DNA of 34,639 bases from Pirellulales bacterium (GCA_019636335.1 JAHBXR010000041.1:1-34639); one strand, 5' to 3'; positions 9,401 through 18,578 are shown, counted from the first letter of the stretch. Translations and numbers: made by a program. Notes: generated from the letters alone by a model not told the origin.

Positions 9401-10544
9401 CATCGGGGATGACGCCGTGCGCTCGCTGCGCCGGCTGGAATATCTCTCGCATCTGGGCCTGGCGGGCACGAAGGTAACGCAGGCCTCGCTTGCCGATCTT
9501 GCGCACATGCCAGCGCTGCGATGGCTATCGCTCGCTCGCGTGCCGCTCGACGATCGAGTACTGGCGGAGCTGTCGCAAGGCAAATCGTGGACCGAGTTGT
9601 CGATCGAGGGAACCTCTTTGACCGATGCCGGGATCGAAGAGCTGCGGGGGGCGCTTCCAGAATGCAAGGTGGCTGCCGATCCGCTCGATCCGCAGCGGTT
9701 GGCCGCGCGTTGGGTGGTCGAGCAAGGGGGAGCCGTAAAGCTGGCCGACGATGTGCTCGTCGACCGCCTGTCGGCCTTGCCGCGCGACGCCTGCACGGTC
9801 GTGTCGGTCGACTTGAAAGAGGCCGACCGCCTGCGCGGCGACGTGCTCGCCGAGCTCGCACCATGCGTGGCACTCGTGGAGATCGATCTTTCGGGGACTC
9901 GCACGGGGGATCGAGAATTGGCCTCGATCGGCAACTTTCCTCAACTGCGCGCGTTGCGTTTGCGGGGGACGCGCGTGACCGATGCAGGGCTGACTCACCT
10001 CGCGCCGCTCAAGCAACTCGAAACGCTCGACCTGGGCGAAACCCCCCTCGACGGCCGTGGACTAGGCGTGCTGGCCGAGCATCCGAAATTGTGGGCGCTG
10101 TCGCTTCGCGAATGCCGGCTCGCCGATCGTCACCTGGCGGCCATTGCCCGAATACCGGCGCTGGTCTATCTCGATCTGGGTTACAACATCGATCTAACGG
10201 ATGCCGCGATAAAGGAGCTCGAGCAGCTCGAGCAGCTCGAATCGCTCTCGCTTGCCCGGACGGGGGTGACCGACGCGGGGCTGACTACCGTGGCCGACTT
10301 GGAGCAGCTTCGCTCGCTCGATCTGTCGAGCACGGCCATTTCCGATGCAGGTCTGGCGCAACTCGCCCCGCTCAAGCAGTTGGCCAAGCTGCGCATCGGC
10401 GGCACGGGCATCACCGAGGCCTCGATCTCGACCCTGGCCGGCTGGACCGGACTTCGCGAGCTCGACATCACGCGCAACAAGCTCGAGCCCGAGGACCTCC
10501 AGCGACTGCACGAGGCGCTGCCCAACTGTCGAGTGACCCCCTGA
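6438..10544 (+). CDS. transmembrane Ser/Thr protein kinase with leucine-rich-repeat ectodomain
   Basis: This 1368-residue protein is laid out as a receptor-like kinase. Residues 55-130 form a helical N-terminal segment ending in LTVYQLRRVAQGK. A Hanks-type kinase domain spans about 132-395, with the glycine loop GAGGMGVV from 139, the VALKVLP lysine at 161 and catalytic HRDIKPAN at 253-260. The metal-binding motif is DMG at 273 (DFG variant), followed later by MAPEQ. A linker leads to one transmembrane helix (about 472-495), then a Pro-rich spacer. From about 545 to the end there are many 23-24-residue LRRs of the VTDAGL/VSDAGM type. The LRR part falls into four super-modules beginning near residues 545, 742, 865 and 1085, each opened by an R..(A/W)...(Q/A)GG capping-like segment. 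The kinase would face the cytoplasm and the LRRs the outside, suggesting ligand-controlled phosphorylation. The ligand and targets are unknown. Confidence 0.93.
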   Translation: MAADDAPTPGSDEPSIHDRATLLSGESPPQPKSLPPKADRSSAATPGDSGAAVKAAELPKLALSFERFAECLSQCGLVSAHELASVCERLPGESAADVDTVAWQLVQSNKLTVYQLRRVAQGKSAGLVLGNYVVLDELGAGGMGVVYLARHRRMKRLVALKVLPANLVSSSSAITRFHREVEAVAKLSHPNIVSAYDADEAGDLHFLVMEYVDGIDLDAYVERCGVLPIPLALDFLAQAARGLAHAHERGIVHRDIKPANLLLDQTGTIKILDMGLARIEQGDPESDHQNLTQSGRVMGTVDFMAPEQALDAKRADHRADIYSLGCTLHYLLSGLTLSPEGSLAMKLLWHQNSAVPSLRVDVPQASKRLDALFLRMLAKKPEDRPQSVDAVLAELLACQAEVGPVTPAERVERLGQLRRTPETVVGGRFGQTPVPSAETLGPTRVGDPTPLGASQAAVASRPMPSPARKKPWVTLGAAAAILIAGGLGWGAYQLGIASGEAPEEEALAAVPAPIPQPTTSEVAMVPTPGPSVPTAPPPMPEAPERRALLRWVSEQRGRTTILAGDPASRVEIASVELMPTGSFSIVGIDLSGLPIGGDDLVRLDPDAVRNLETLSLAGTSLGDADLAQLPPLPTLVRLDLSATRVTDAGLPTLTRLTNLRELNLSRTAVSDAGMEPLRSLDRLTHLYLADTRVGDRLPEVLANTRGLSHLGLAGTSITAGGVHRLQAEHAGLEVEWDAPDPDREVARHVLAAGGVLTIQPRRPGAEPIDVTKTANLPADEFRITQIDLAGSRDVDDVLIARLALLPGLTLLRLESPRITPAALESLAAASHLTALDLGAVELPEEAVAALRARLPNCDIRWQAVDQRRLAQWALEQGGAVSLVTADGDRLDDLKQRHELPLGRFRLRAIDLSHRAQITDDDLRQVAGLTDVESLLLAGTGVTDAGLASIAAAKSLRELDLSQTAVSDRGVAALAALPALEQLFLTDTTIGDDAVRSLRRLEYLSHLGLAGTKVTQASLADLAHMPALRWLSLARVPLDDRVLAELSQGKSWTELSIEGTSLTDAGIEELRGALPECKVAADPLDPQRLAARWVVEQGGAVKLADDVLVDRLSALPRDACTVVSVDLKEADRLRGDVLAELAPCVALVEIDLSGTRTGDRELASIGNFPQLRALRLRGTRVTDAGLTHLAPLKQLETLDLGETPLDGRGLGVLAEHPKLWALSLRECRLADRHLAAIARIPALVYLDLGYNIDLTDAAIKELEQLEQLESLSLARTGVTDAGLTTVADLEQLRSLDLSSTAISDAGLAQLAPLKQLAKLRIGGTGITEASISTLAGWTGLRELDITRNKLEPEDLQRLHEALPNCRVTP

Positions 10545-10568
10545 GCACAAGCGTGGCGTGGGCGCCGC

Positions 10569-10868
10569 TCAATCGGTGAAGGCGACGAAGTGCGGATCGC
10601 GGTAGACGTATTCGCGCTTGGCGGCCGCCAGTTCGCGTTTGTAGGCGGCAAAGGCCCGGGGCGTCGACCCCGCGGCGCGATACGCCTTCCAGGCTTCGTC
10701 GAGCCGGCGGCAGTAGGCGTCCCAGTTGCGGCGGCGGAAATCGTCGTCCTCGCGCTGCTCGAAGCGCCGCACGACGGGATCGCCCCCGTGGAACGGCTGG
10801 TTGTTGTTCTCGGGCGAGACTCCGGGGGGCACCGCCAGCGCCGCCAACATCAACAACGTGTTCACCAT
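10569..10868 (-). CDS. small exported hypothetical protein
   Basis: This 99-residue product starts at an ATG with GGAG placed 7 bases upstream, which is why the open frame extending to 11138 was cut here. A short hydrophobic N-terminus (MVNTLLMLAALAVPPGVSP) looks like a signal peptide. The mature part is strongly charged and probably helical, rich in Arg/Glu/Asp/Tyr (RRNWDAYCRRLDEAWKAYR). No known domain is recognised. It converges with the kinase gene, leaving only 24 bases between their ends. Upstream, GCTACACT (minus strand, around 10949-10956) could be a -10 element. I infer it is a real gene from the binding site and composition, but its function is unknown. Confidence 0.6.
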   Translation of the reverse strand: MVNTLLMLAALAVPPGVSPENNNQPFHGGDPVVRRFEQREDDDFRRRNWDAYCRRLDEAWKAYRAAGSTPRAFAAYKRELAAAKREYVYRDPHFVAFTD

Positions 10869-11070
10869 CGTGCGCTCCTGCCGGGCGAAAAAGATCGTTG
10901 CGCCACGGCACCCCGGCCGCCGACGCACAAAAGCCCAGCCACGAAAAAGTGTAGCTCGTAAATGGCGCCCGTGACGGGTAGCAAAGAAAATTCTTTCGAC
11001 GAACCGCGGCCGGTCGTGACGGTTGTAGGCGAGACGTGGGGCGCGGCGCGGCGTCTCAGCAGCGCCGCGG

Positions 11071-11787
11071 TCAAGCGGCGTCGAAGCGCGCGTCGAGCGT
11101 TGTCCAGTCGGTCGAAAGCGGCGCGGTGACCGAGACATCGGCGTGCGTCATCGGATGGCAAAACGCGAGACTGCGCGCGTGCAGGGCAATGGCACGCAGG
11201 CGTTCGTCCGTATGCTGAACGCCGAAAGGAAGCGGCGATCCGTACAAGGCATCGCCCAGCACGGGCCAACCGCGCGACGCCGCCTGCAAGCGCACCTGGT
11301 GCATGCGTCCCGTTTCGAGTTCGATCTCGAGCCAACTCCAGGCCGCAGACGCGCCGAGGACGCGATAGTGCAGCACGGCCTCGCGGGCGTCGGCGTGATC
11401 GGCCGCGACCACTTCCGCGCGCGGCTGGTCCGGAATCTTACGGACGAAGTCGCGCCAGGTATCGCGCTCGGGGAGGCCCACGCCGCCGACGAGGGCCCAG
11501 TAGGTCTTGCGAACCGTGCGTGCCTCGAACTGTTCCGAAAGCCGCCGCGCGGCGCGCACGTGCCGCGCGAAGACCATCGCCCCCGAGGCGGGCCGATCGA
11601 GTCGATGTGGCACGCCGAGATACACCTTGCCCTGCTTCGACTCGCGATGCTTGTAGAACGCCTTGATGCGCGTCTCGAGACTGTCGATGCCCGGCGGCGC
11701 CTGCGTCAATAATCCCGCTGGCTTGGCCACGGCCAGGCAGGGGCCTGCTTCGTAGAGAATCTCGATCGTGGTAGGGGCGTCGTTCAT
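11071..11787 (-). CDS. RluA-family RNA pseudouridine synthase
   Basis: This 238-residue enzyme shows the RluA core: an opening ILYEAGPCLAVAKPAGLLTQ, then the catalytic motif HRLDRPASG with the nucleophilic aspartate near residue 64. KTYWALVGG and the late TGRMHQVRLQ and LGDALYG segments follow, all diagnostic of the family. It has no S4 RNA-binding domain, which fits the short RluA/RluC-like members acting on rRNA or tRNA uridines. The frame can be read back to an ATG at 11835, but that lies inside a perfect palindrome (11806-11834), so the ATG at 11787 (MNDAPTTIEI) is preferred. No clear ribosome binding site is visible. The target uridine cannot be assigned. Confidence 0.9.
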   Translation of the reverse strand: MNDAPTTIEILYEAGPCLAVAKPAGLLTQAPPGIDSLETRIKAFYKHRESKQGKVYLGVPHRLDRPASGAMVFARHVRAARRLSEQFEARTVRKTYWALVGGVGLPERDTWRDFVRKIPDQPRAEVVAADHADAREAVLHYRVLGASAAWSWLEIELETGRMHQVRLQAASRGWPVLGDALYGSPLPFGVQHTDERLRAIALHARSLAFCHPMTHADVSVTAPLSTDWTTLDARFDAA

Positions 11788-11805
11788 GCGATCAAGCAAA
11801 TCGTG

Positions 11806-11834
11806 TGGCACTGCTGGTTTGCCCAGCAGTGCCA
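11806..11834. repeat. perfect 12-bp palindrome, likely dispersed repeat
   Basis: TGGCACTGCTGG (11806-11817) and CCAGCAGTGCCA (11823-11834) are perfect inverted arms around a 5-base loop TTTGC. The element lies just upstream of the pseudouridine synthase start, not downstream of a gene in terminator position, and has no T-run. A diverged relative lies at 3911-3941. I recall similar CACTGCTGG palindromes being common between planctomycete genes, but this is memory and not something the window proves. Confidence 0.65.
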
Positions 11835-11894
11835 TGCAGGGGATCGTTCACTGATAGATGAGTATCGGTGGATCTCATTGATTCCGAAAATGAA

Positions 11895-11924
11895 CGAGGG
11901 CGCCGGATTGCTCCGGCGCCCTCG
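11895..11924 (-). terminator. intrinsic terminator of the Gfo/Idh/MocA gene
   Basis: CGAGGGCGCCGG (11895-11906) and its perfect complement CCGGCGCCCTCG (11913-11924) form a 12-bp GC-rich stem with a 6-base loop. On the minus strand the stem is followed by TTCATTTTCGG, a loose U-rich tract. It lies 37 bases past the stop of the oxidoreductase gene at 11961 and before the pseudouridine synthase gene, separating the two transcripts. Confidence 0.85.
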
Positions 11925-11960
11925 CTGGACTGCGTGCTGCGATCCGCTCGCGCGGTGGGA

Positions 11961-13421
<1,461 letters not shown>

Positions 13422-13467
13422 GGAACATGACTCCTTCGCTTCGGGTGCGCGCTAGGCGGGAAATAGC

Positions 13468-13489
13468 GGTGTGAGGTCACACCAGCATA
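13468..13489 (-). promoter_or_regulatory. palindromic operator overlapping a probable -10 box of the oxidoreductase gene
   Basis: GGTGTGAGGTCACACC (13468-13483) is a perfect 16-base inverted repeat. On the minus strand it directly follows TATGCT (complement of 13484-13489), a plausible -10 element, so it would cover the transcription start. No good -35 is visible. The position suggests a repressor site for the gene starting at 13421, about 47 bases downstream. The half-site TGTGA resembles FNR/CRP/GntR-class half-sites, but the 2-base spacing differs from the CRP consensus. Confidence 0.5.
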
Positions 13490-13644
13490 ACAGAAGCCAA
13501 GCCCGCATTTCCAGCGAATTGCCGCAGACGGCGGCCCGGCACGCTCCGGTGGGGAAAGAACGTCCCGCTAGGGGAAAAAGTGCGGTCGGGTAACTTCCGG
13601 TAAGGCCCCGTGGAGCCCGCAACCGAAGGACGTAACCCGTACCA

Positions 13645-16600
13645 TCATGCCGCCTCGGCCTCTTCGTCGAGATCGAGAAGATCGTCCAGGTCTTTCACGG
13701 TGGCCACCTTGCTACGGGAACGGACCGCGGGCTCGCTGGCGGCGTCGCTCGAGGCATCGTCGATCTCGGCGCCGCCCCAGCCATAGCGGGTAAAGCGGTC
13801 GACGATCCGTTCGGCGAACTCGCCAGCAAAGTCCTCGGCCCCTTCGCCCGACCAGAGGGTGCGACCCCGCACCTCGACGTACTCGACCGGCTCGGGCATC
13901 GGCGCGGCGACTGCTTCCACTTCGACCACGAGTGGCGCGGGCTCGACCACCTTCGGCGCTTCGACGATCGGTTCCATCGCGTAGGGAGCGGGGGACTCGA
14001 CGACGGGTGCTGGGGGGGCTACCGGTTCCCAATCGTAGGCGTCGACGTCCTCTTCGAAGAAGGCCGGCGTGGCGACTGGCAGCGGAGCCGGTTCGACGAC
14101 GATCTCCGGCTCTGGACGCGCCGGCTTGCGCAAGGCGGCAACGGGACGCCGCTTCGGAACCGGTGCGGGGACGGGAGCAGGAGCGGGAATTGCCGCCGGC
14201 GCGGGGGCTGCTACCGGCTCGGGCGCCGGTTCTTCGATCGGTCGCGCGATCATGTCGATATCGGCATGATCGGGCAGGCGTCGGACGTCGACCTTCAGCG
14301 CGCGGAACAGCTTCGCGATGTGCTCGTGGCACGTGAAGATCAGCAACTGATGGCCGGCGAGGGCAAAATCGCGCAACACGGCGGCGGCCGCCTTGGCACG
14401 ATCGGCGTCGAAGTTGACGAGGATATCGTCGAGCACCAGCGGCAGGTGGACGCCGCGACGCGCGTAGGCACTGCACAGCGCCAGCCGCAAGCTGAGGAAC
14501 AATTGTTCACGCGTGCCACGGCTCAGGGCTTCGACGGGCAGCGAGCGGCCATCGGCGGTGTCGACGTGCAGCACGTGCTCGCCCAGCGGCGTCCAAATGC
14601 GCTTGTAGCGGCCGCGCGTCAGCTCGCTCATGTAGACGGATGCCTCGCGCAGCGTTTCGGGCTGGCGTTCGGTCTCGTAGATGCGTCGCACCCCTTCGAG
14701 CAGGTGATGCGTCGTAGCGAGCACTTTCCAGCGGCGCAGGGCGTCTTTCAGCCGGCGGCCCACGATCGAGTATTGCAGACGCTTCTCGGCGGGGCGACGA
14801 TCCGCGGCGAGCGCCGCGATCTGGGCCGTCAATTCGCCGCGGCGCTCGTACAGCGACTTGAGTTGCGTCTCGCGGCGTCCGACGTCGGCGGCCAGCTCGT
14901 CCCACAGCCGCTCGAGTTCGGGGAGCGACTTGCCGTCGAGCAGGGCGCGCCACGTCTCTTCGCGATGCTCGTCCCCCAGGGCGGTCGTGATCTCGCGTTC
15001 GACGGCGGCCCGAGCTTCGCGCAGCCTGGCCGCCTGCTCGACGAGATCGACCCAGTGTCGCAACTCGTCGGCATCGCGGGCATCGATCGAGCGCAGGAAG
15101 GCGAGCCGCTTCTTTGTCAGCCGCTTGCCCGCGCGCGACGTGTGGGCCAACTCTGCCCGCAACTGCGTGACCAATTCCGTCAGTTGATCGCGTTCGGCCA
15201 TCAGGCGTTCCTGCCTGGCGTATTCGTTCTGCAGGCGGCGAATCAACTCGACGGCCTTGCCGGACGTCGGGGGCAGCCCGGCCTCGGCGGTCAGCAGCGA
15301 AATGCGTTCGCCCATGCGTGCCAGGCTGCGGCGCTGCATGTCGAGTTCCTGGCGACGCAACGTGAGACGCTGGCGCACGTCGACGATCAGCTCGCGGCGA
15401 TTGCCCAGCTCGCGCAAGCGGCGGGGCGAAAAATCGTGCGGCAAGCCGGCCGTCGCCAGCCCGTTCTGCCAGCGGCGGCGCGCGGCGCGATGCGCCTCGC
15501 GGCATTTTTCGACTTGCTCTTCGGCGGTCTTCAATTCGCTCGTCGAGGCACGACGGCGGGCTTCGAGCGGCAGCAGATCCTCGATCGCCGCCAGTTCTCG
15601 CTCGGACTCTTGCAACCGCGTGATGAGCGGGCCACTACCCTGTGGAAGCTGGCCATCGAGCGTGTCCCGTTCTTCCTTGGCCTGCTTGACTTGCAGCTCG
15701 AGCGAGTGGTGCAGTTGATCGCACGATTCGAGCTGATGCCGCACGGAGCGCTCCAGCGACAGCTTGGTGATGCCCGCCACGATCGAACCCCCCAGGCCGA
15801 GCGTGGCCAGCCACCAGCCGAGCGGACCGGTGATGGTGGTGGGCATGAACAGTCCTGACAGAATCAGCGCGACGCCAAAGGCGAAGACGCAGCCCAGGCC
15901 CGTCAAGACCCAGCCGGGCATCATCTGGCGTTCGAGCAGGCGGCGATGTCGTGCCGAGGCGGCCCGATGCTGTTCGTGCAATTGGCCGATGCGTTCGTCG
16001 AGTTGCACGCGCCGCCGCAGGAGCGATACGAGCGAGCCCGCCTTGGCGTGCGCCGCGGTCAGGTCCGCCTCGGTACGTCCGCGCAGGGCGTTCCTGAGTT
16101 CAACGTCACTATTCGTGCCGGCCGATTTCAGCTTGGCGACGGCCGCTTCGGCGGTCTTGAGGCGACGTTTCGTCTCGGCCAGCGAACGTGCCAGCGGTCG
16201 CAACGTCAGCAGGGTGCGGTCGGACCAGGAGTTCGAATCGGGGTCGTCGCCGTCGGCCAGGCCCAGATGCTCGTGATGGCCGTTCACCTCGGCAGAGAGT
16301 TGCTCCACTTCGGTCGTCAGCGCCGCGATTTGCGTTTCGAGCGTCTCGGCCCATTCGATCTGATCGCCGAGCGCCTGGATGCGGGCGCCTTGCTTCCAGA
16401 CGCTTTCCTGCAGCGGCAAGTCGGCAATGGCTTCGTCCTTGCGCAGGACTTCGGCCCGCAACTCGTTCTGACGCTGCCGCCGGGCCGCGATGGCCGCGTC
16501 GAGCGCGGCGAGACGTTCGAGGGCTCGCTCGGGAAGTTTCGGTAAGGGCTCGAGCGCCGCGAGACGGGCGTCGAGCGTGGCGCGTTCGCGCCAGCGGCCT

Positions 16601-17349
16601 TCGACCTTGACCGCCGTTTCGATGCGACGGACCTCGCGCTCGAGCGAACGCGTTTCTGTTTCGAGCCGATCGATCTCGCGTGCCAGACCGTCGCGCTCGC
16701 GGAGATTTCGCTCGTAGTCGGCCGAGAGCGTTCCCAGCTCGTCGATCTCGCGACGCAGGCGCTCGCGCTCGCCGAGCAGATGCACGACCTGCGACGGCCG
16801 TTCGTCGGTGGCCAGGATACGGTTGCGTGAATTGGCCAACTCGCGCATCACGTCGAACAGCGAGATGCGATCCAACCCGGCCGTAATGCGGTAGAGATGC
16901 CGTGCGGCGTCGGTATCGCTGAGCGTGCCGAGTTCCTGCATCTCGCGCAGGCCCACGGCGAACACGTTGTTGAACGTGCGTTCGTCGATCTTGCCGAGCA
17001 GGGTGCCGACCGCGCCGTCGGCCAGGCGACGGCCATCGTCGGCACGAAGATCGAGTCGCTCGGTGTACACGCCTGCTTCGTCGGGCTGGGCCAGCCGGCG
17101 CAGCCGCACGTCGCCGGTCGGATCGGACAGGTGTAGCGAACCACCGGCCGGAGCGCCGTTCTGCTGGCCGAGATAGCGGCGCCGACGTTCGTCGCCGAAG
17201 CCGTAGAGCATGCCACGAATGAACTGCAGCAGCGTCGTCTTGCCCGCTTCGTTCGGGCCGTACAGCACGCTGATGCGGTCCGACAAATCGTCGAGCTGCA
17301 GTCCGCGCCAGACGCCAAAGCCGTCGATCTTCAGGTCGGTGATTCTCAC
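13645..17349 (-). CDS. SbcC/YhaN-like AAA ATPase with coiled coils and Pro-rich tail
   Basis: This 1234-residue protein has an SMC/Rad50-type head. Walker A (GPNEAGKTT, residues 31-39) is followed by YGFGDERRRRYLG. Long coiled-coil segments span about 180-470 and 530-880. The ABC signature-like ALSRGTREQLFLSLRLA (about 938-955) and Walker B LPLVLDDILVNFD (about 965-977) close the head. Two hydrophobic helices at about 478-528 interrupt the coil, as in the YhaN branch, so the protein may be membrane-associated. After the head (from about 1030) comes a 200-residue Pro/Ala/Glu/Val-rich tail, ending in an acidic segment (DDLLDLDEEAEAA). It starts with GTG overlapping the stop of the upstream phosphoesterase-like gene by four bases (GTGA), so the pair is co-translated like SbcCD. 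The role is probably DNA end processing or repair, by family. Confidence 0.88.
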   Translation of the reverse strand: MRITDLKIDGFGVWRGLQLDDLSDRISVLYGPNEAGKTTLLQFIRGMLYGFGDERRRRYLGQQNGAPAGGSLHLSDPTGDVRLRRLAQPDEAGVYTERLDLRADDGRRLADGAVGTLLGKIDERTFNNVFAVGLREMQELGTLSDTDAARHLYRITAGLDRISLFDVMRELANSRNRILATDERPSQVVHLLGERERLRREIDELGTLSADYERNLRERDGLAREIDRLETETRSLEREVRRIETAVKVEGRWRERATLDARLAALEPLPKLPERALERLAALDAAIAARRQRQNELRAEVLRKDEAIADLPLQESVWKQGARIQALGDQIEWAETLETQIAALTTEVEQLSAEVNGHHEHLGLADGDDPDSNSWSDRTLLTLRPLARSLAETKRRLKTAEAAVAKLKSAGTNSDVELRNALRGRTEADLTAAHAKAGSLVSLLRRRVQLDERIGQLHEQHRAASARHRRLLERQMMPGWVLTGLGCVFAFGVALILSGLFMPTTITGPLGWWLATLGLGGSIVAGITKLSLERSVRHQLESCDQLHHSLELQVKQAKEERDTLDGQLPQGSGPLITRLQESERELAAIEDLLPLEARRRASTSELKTAEEQVEKCREAHRAARRRWQNGLATAGLPHDFSPRRLRELGNRRELIVDVRQRLTLRRQELDMQRRSLARMGERISLLTAEAGLPPTSGKAVELIRRLQNEYARQERLMAERDQLTELVTQLRAELAHTSRAGKRLTKKRLAFLRSIDARDADELRHWVDLVEQAARLREARAAVEREITTALGDEHREETWRALLDGKSLPELERLWDELAADVGRRETQLKSLYERRGELTAQIAALAADRRPAEKRLQYSIVGRRLKDALRRWKVLATTHHLLEGVRRIYETERQPETLREASVYMSELTRGRYKRIWTPLGEHVLHVDTADGRSLPVEALSRGTREQLFLSLRLALCSAYARRGVHLPLVLDDILVNFDADRAKAAAAVLRDFALAGHQLLIFTCHEHIAKLFRALKVDVRRLPDHADIDMIARPIEEPAPEPVAAPAPAAIPAPAPVPAPVPKRRPVAALRKPARPEPEIVVEPAPLPVATPAFFEEDVDAYDWEPVAPPAPVVESPAPYAMEPIVEAPKVVEPAPLVVEVEAVAAPMPEPVEYVEVRGRTLWSGEGAEDFAGEFAERIVDRFTRYGWGGAEIDDASSDAASEPAVRSRSKVATVKDLDDLLDLDEEAEAA

Positions 17350-18578
17350 GATTCGACCTCCTCCCCTCCCAGCAATTCGATTCCGAGTACGGCCACCTCG
17401 CGCAACACGCTGCGCCGCTCGGCATCGTCGGTCACGCCCGCCAGTTCGGCCAACTGCCCGGTGGCGTGGCGCGGACTGAGGTACGACGCCATGTCGATCG
17501 GCAACGTGCCGTCGGCGGCGTGGCGGCGAACTTCACGCAGGAAATCGCCGAGGATCGTTTCATCTTCGACCATCTCGGCGGCCGAGACCTCGCTCGTTTC
17601 GATATCGAGCGTCACGCTCCACCGGGCCGGCGTGCCGGCGCCGAACTCGCGACGGAGCCAGTCCAGCAGCTCGGTCTGCCGCACGACGCGTCTCAGACGC
17701 GACCACGCGGCGGCCGAACCGATCAACGTCCACGAGATCAAAAGATCGATCGCGCCTGCCTCTTCCGTCGCCAGGGCAATCCGCTCGCGGAAACGCCGTT
17801 CGAGATCGGCGCGATTGTCGAGCCCGTCGATCGAGAGCCGTTCTTCGCGCCAACGCAGCACATCGGTGGCGACGAAGTTGAGGTGTGTGCGTCCCTCGTC
17901 ATCGACGCGCACCGTGGTGGCGCCGTGCGGACCGCTTTCCTCGGGCGCGCGTCCTTGGGGCGAGCCGGGATAGTGCAGGCGATGGTTCGCGCCGCCAGCG
18001 GTGCCGCGTCGCGATCGTCCGCCGAGCGCCCAGTAGTGAAACCCGCGCGCTGCCAATTGGCGCGTGTGGGCCTTGCCGTGCGCCACGGCGATGGCATACG
18101 GGGCGGAATGATCGGCGACGAAATCGCCCGGCTCGATCTTTTTCCAGTCGGCGTGGCTGCGGCCCACGATCAGCGCCGCGGCCTGCGTCTCGCGCAGCAC
18201 GACGTGTCGCGTCGCGACGCCGCTGGGAAAATGAATCACATTGTCGGGCAGCCTGGCCGCCACCGGCCACGAGTCGGGACGGTCCGTGGGGCCCCCGGCC
18301 CAGTAGACGTCGATGCCACGCGCGTGCAATCGTTCGAACTGTTCGACGAGAAACGCGGGGCCGCGCGGACCGCTCCGCCGCGCATGGACGAGTCCGCCCG
18401 AGAGCACGACGAAGTCGACCTCTTCGGCCAGCGCCGCGTCGACCACGCGTCGCGCCGCGGCATAGGGTGCGTCGAGAAATCGATCGCGCAGGTGTTCGGG
18501 GACTTCGGTGATGCCACCTACTGGCACATCGAGCCGAAAATCTCCCGCGTGCAGAAATCGCAACGGTGCGTAAGGCAT
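17346..18578 (-). CDS. SbcD/YhaO-like metallophosphoesterase-fold protein, probably catalytically degenerate
   Basis: This 410-residue partner of the ATPase encoded just downstream has the order of a calcineurin-like exonuclease: an opening RFLHAGDFRLD, then VDFVVLSGGLV, VYWAGGPTDRP, AVAHGKAH, YWALGG and HYPGSPQGR. The last is typical of YhaO/SbcD relatives. The metal ligands are mostly altered. The usual D-x-H is D13-F-R15, the usual GD pair is GG at 61-62, the usual GNH(D/E) is GGPTD near 95-99, and the usual GHxH is GGRSR. Only the first aspartate and the AHG histidine seem kept. The ATG at 18578 was chosen over 18629 because GGAGG sits 5 bases before it. The next gene begins within its stop codon. 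It is probably a structural or regulatory subunit rather than a nuclease; this is inference from missing residues. Confidence 0.82.
   Translation of the reverse strand: MPYAPLRFLHAGDFRLDVPVGGITEVPEHLRDRFLDAPYAAARRVVDAALAEEVDFVVLSGGLVHARRSGPRGPAFLVEQFERLHARGIDVYWAGGPTDRPDSWPVAARLPDNVIHFPSGVATRHVVLRETQAAALIVGRSHADWKKIEPGDFVADHSAPYAIAVAHGKAHTRQLAARGFHYWALGGRSRRGTAGGANHRLHYPGSPQGRAPEESGPHGATTVRVDDEGRTHLNFVATDVLRWREERLSIDGLDNRADLERRFRERIALATEEAGAIDLLISWTLIGSAAAWSRLRRVVRQTELLDWLRREFGAGTPARWSVTLDIETSEVSAAEMVEDETILGDFLREVRRHAADGTLPIDMASYLSPRHATGQLAELAGVTDDAERRSVLREVAVLGIELLGGEEVES

Noticed and set aside
10215..10247. Nine-base tandem repeat inside the kinase gene
   Set aside because: It encodes ELEQLEQLE within an LRR and is explained by local slippage; in frame and unlikely to be functional on its own.
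11788..11835. Upstream ATG at 11835 as start of the pseudouridine synthase
   Set aside because: It would place the coding sequence through a perfect palindrome and adds residues not typical of the family.
14069..14270. GC-rich low-complexity stretch resembling a repeat array
   Set aside because: It is the coding sequence of the Pro/Ala linker of the SbcC-like ATPase, not a separate element.
14266..15858. 530-codon open frame on the plus strand
   Set aside because: Antisense to the SbcC-like ATPase; Gln/Arg-rich shadow of its coiled coils.
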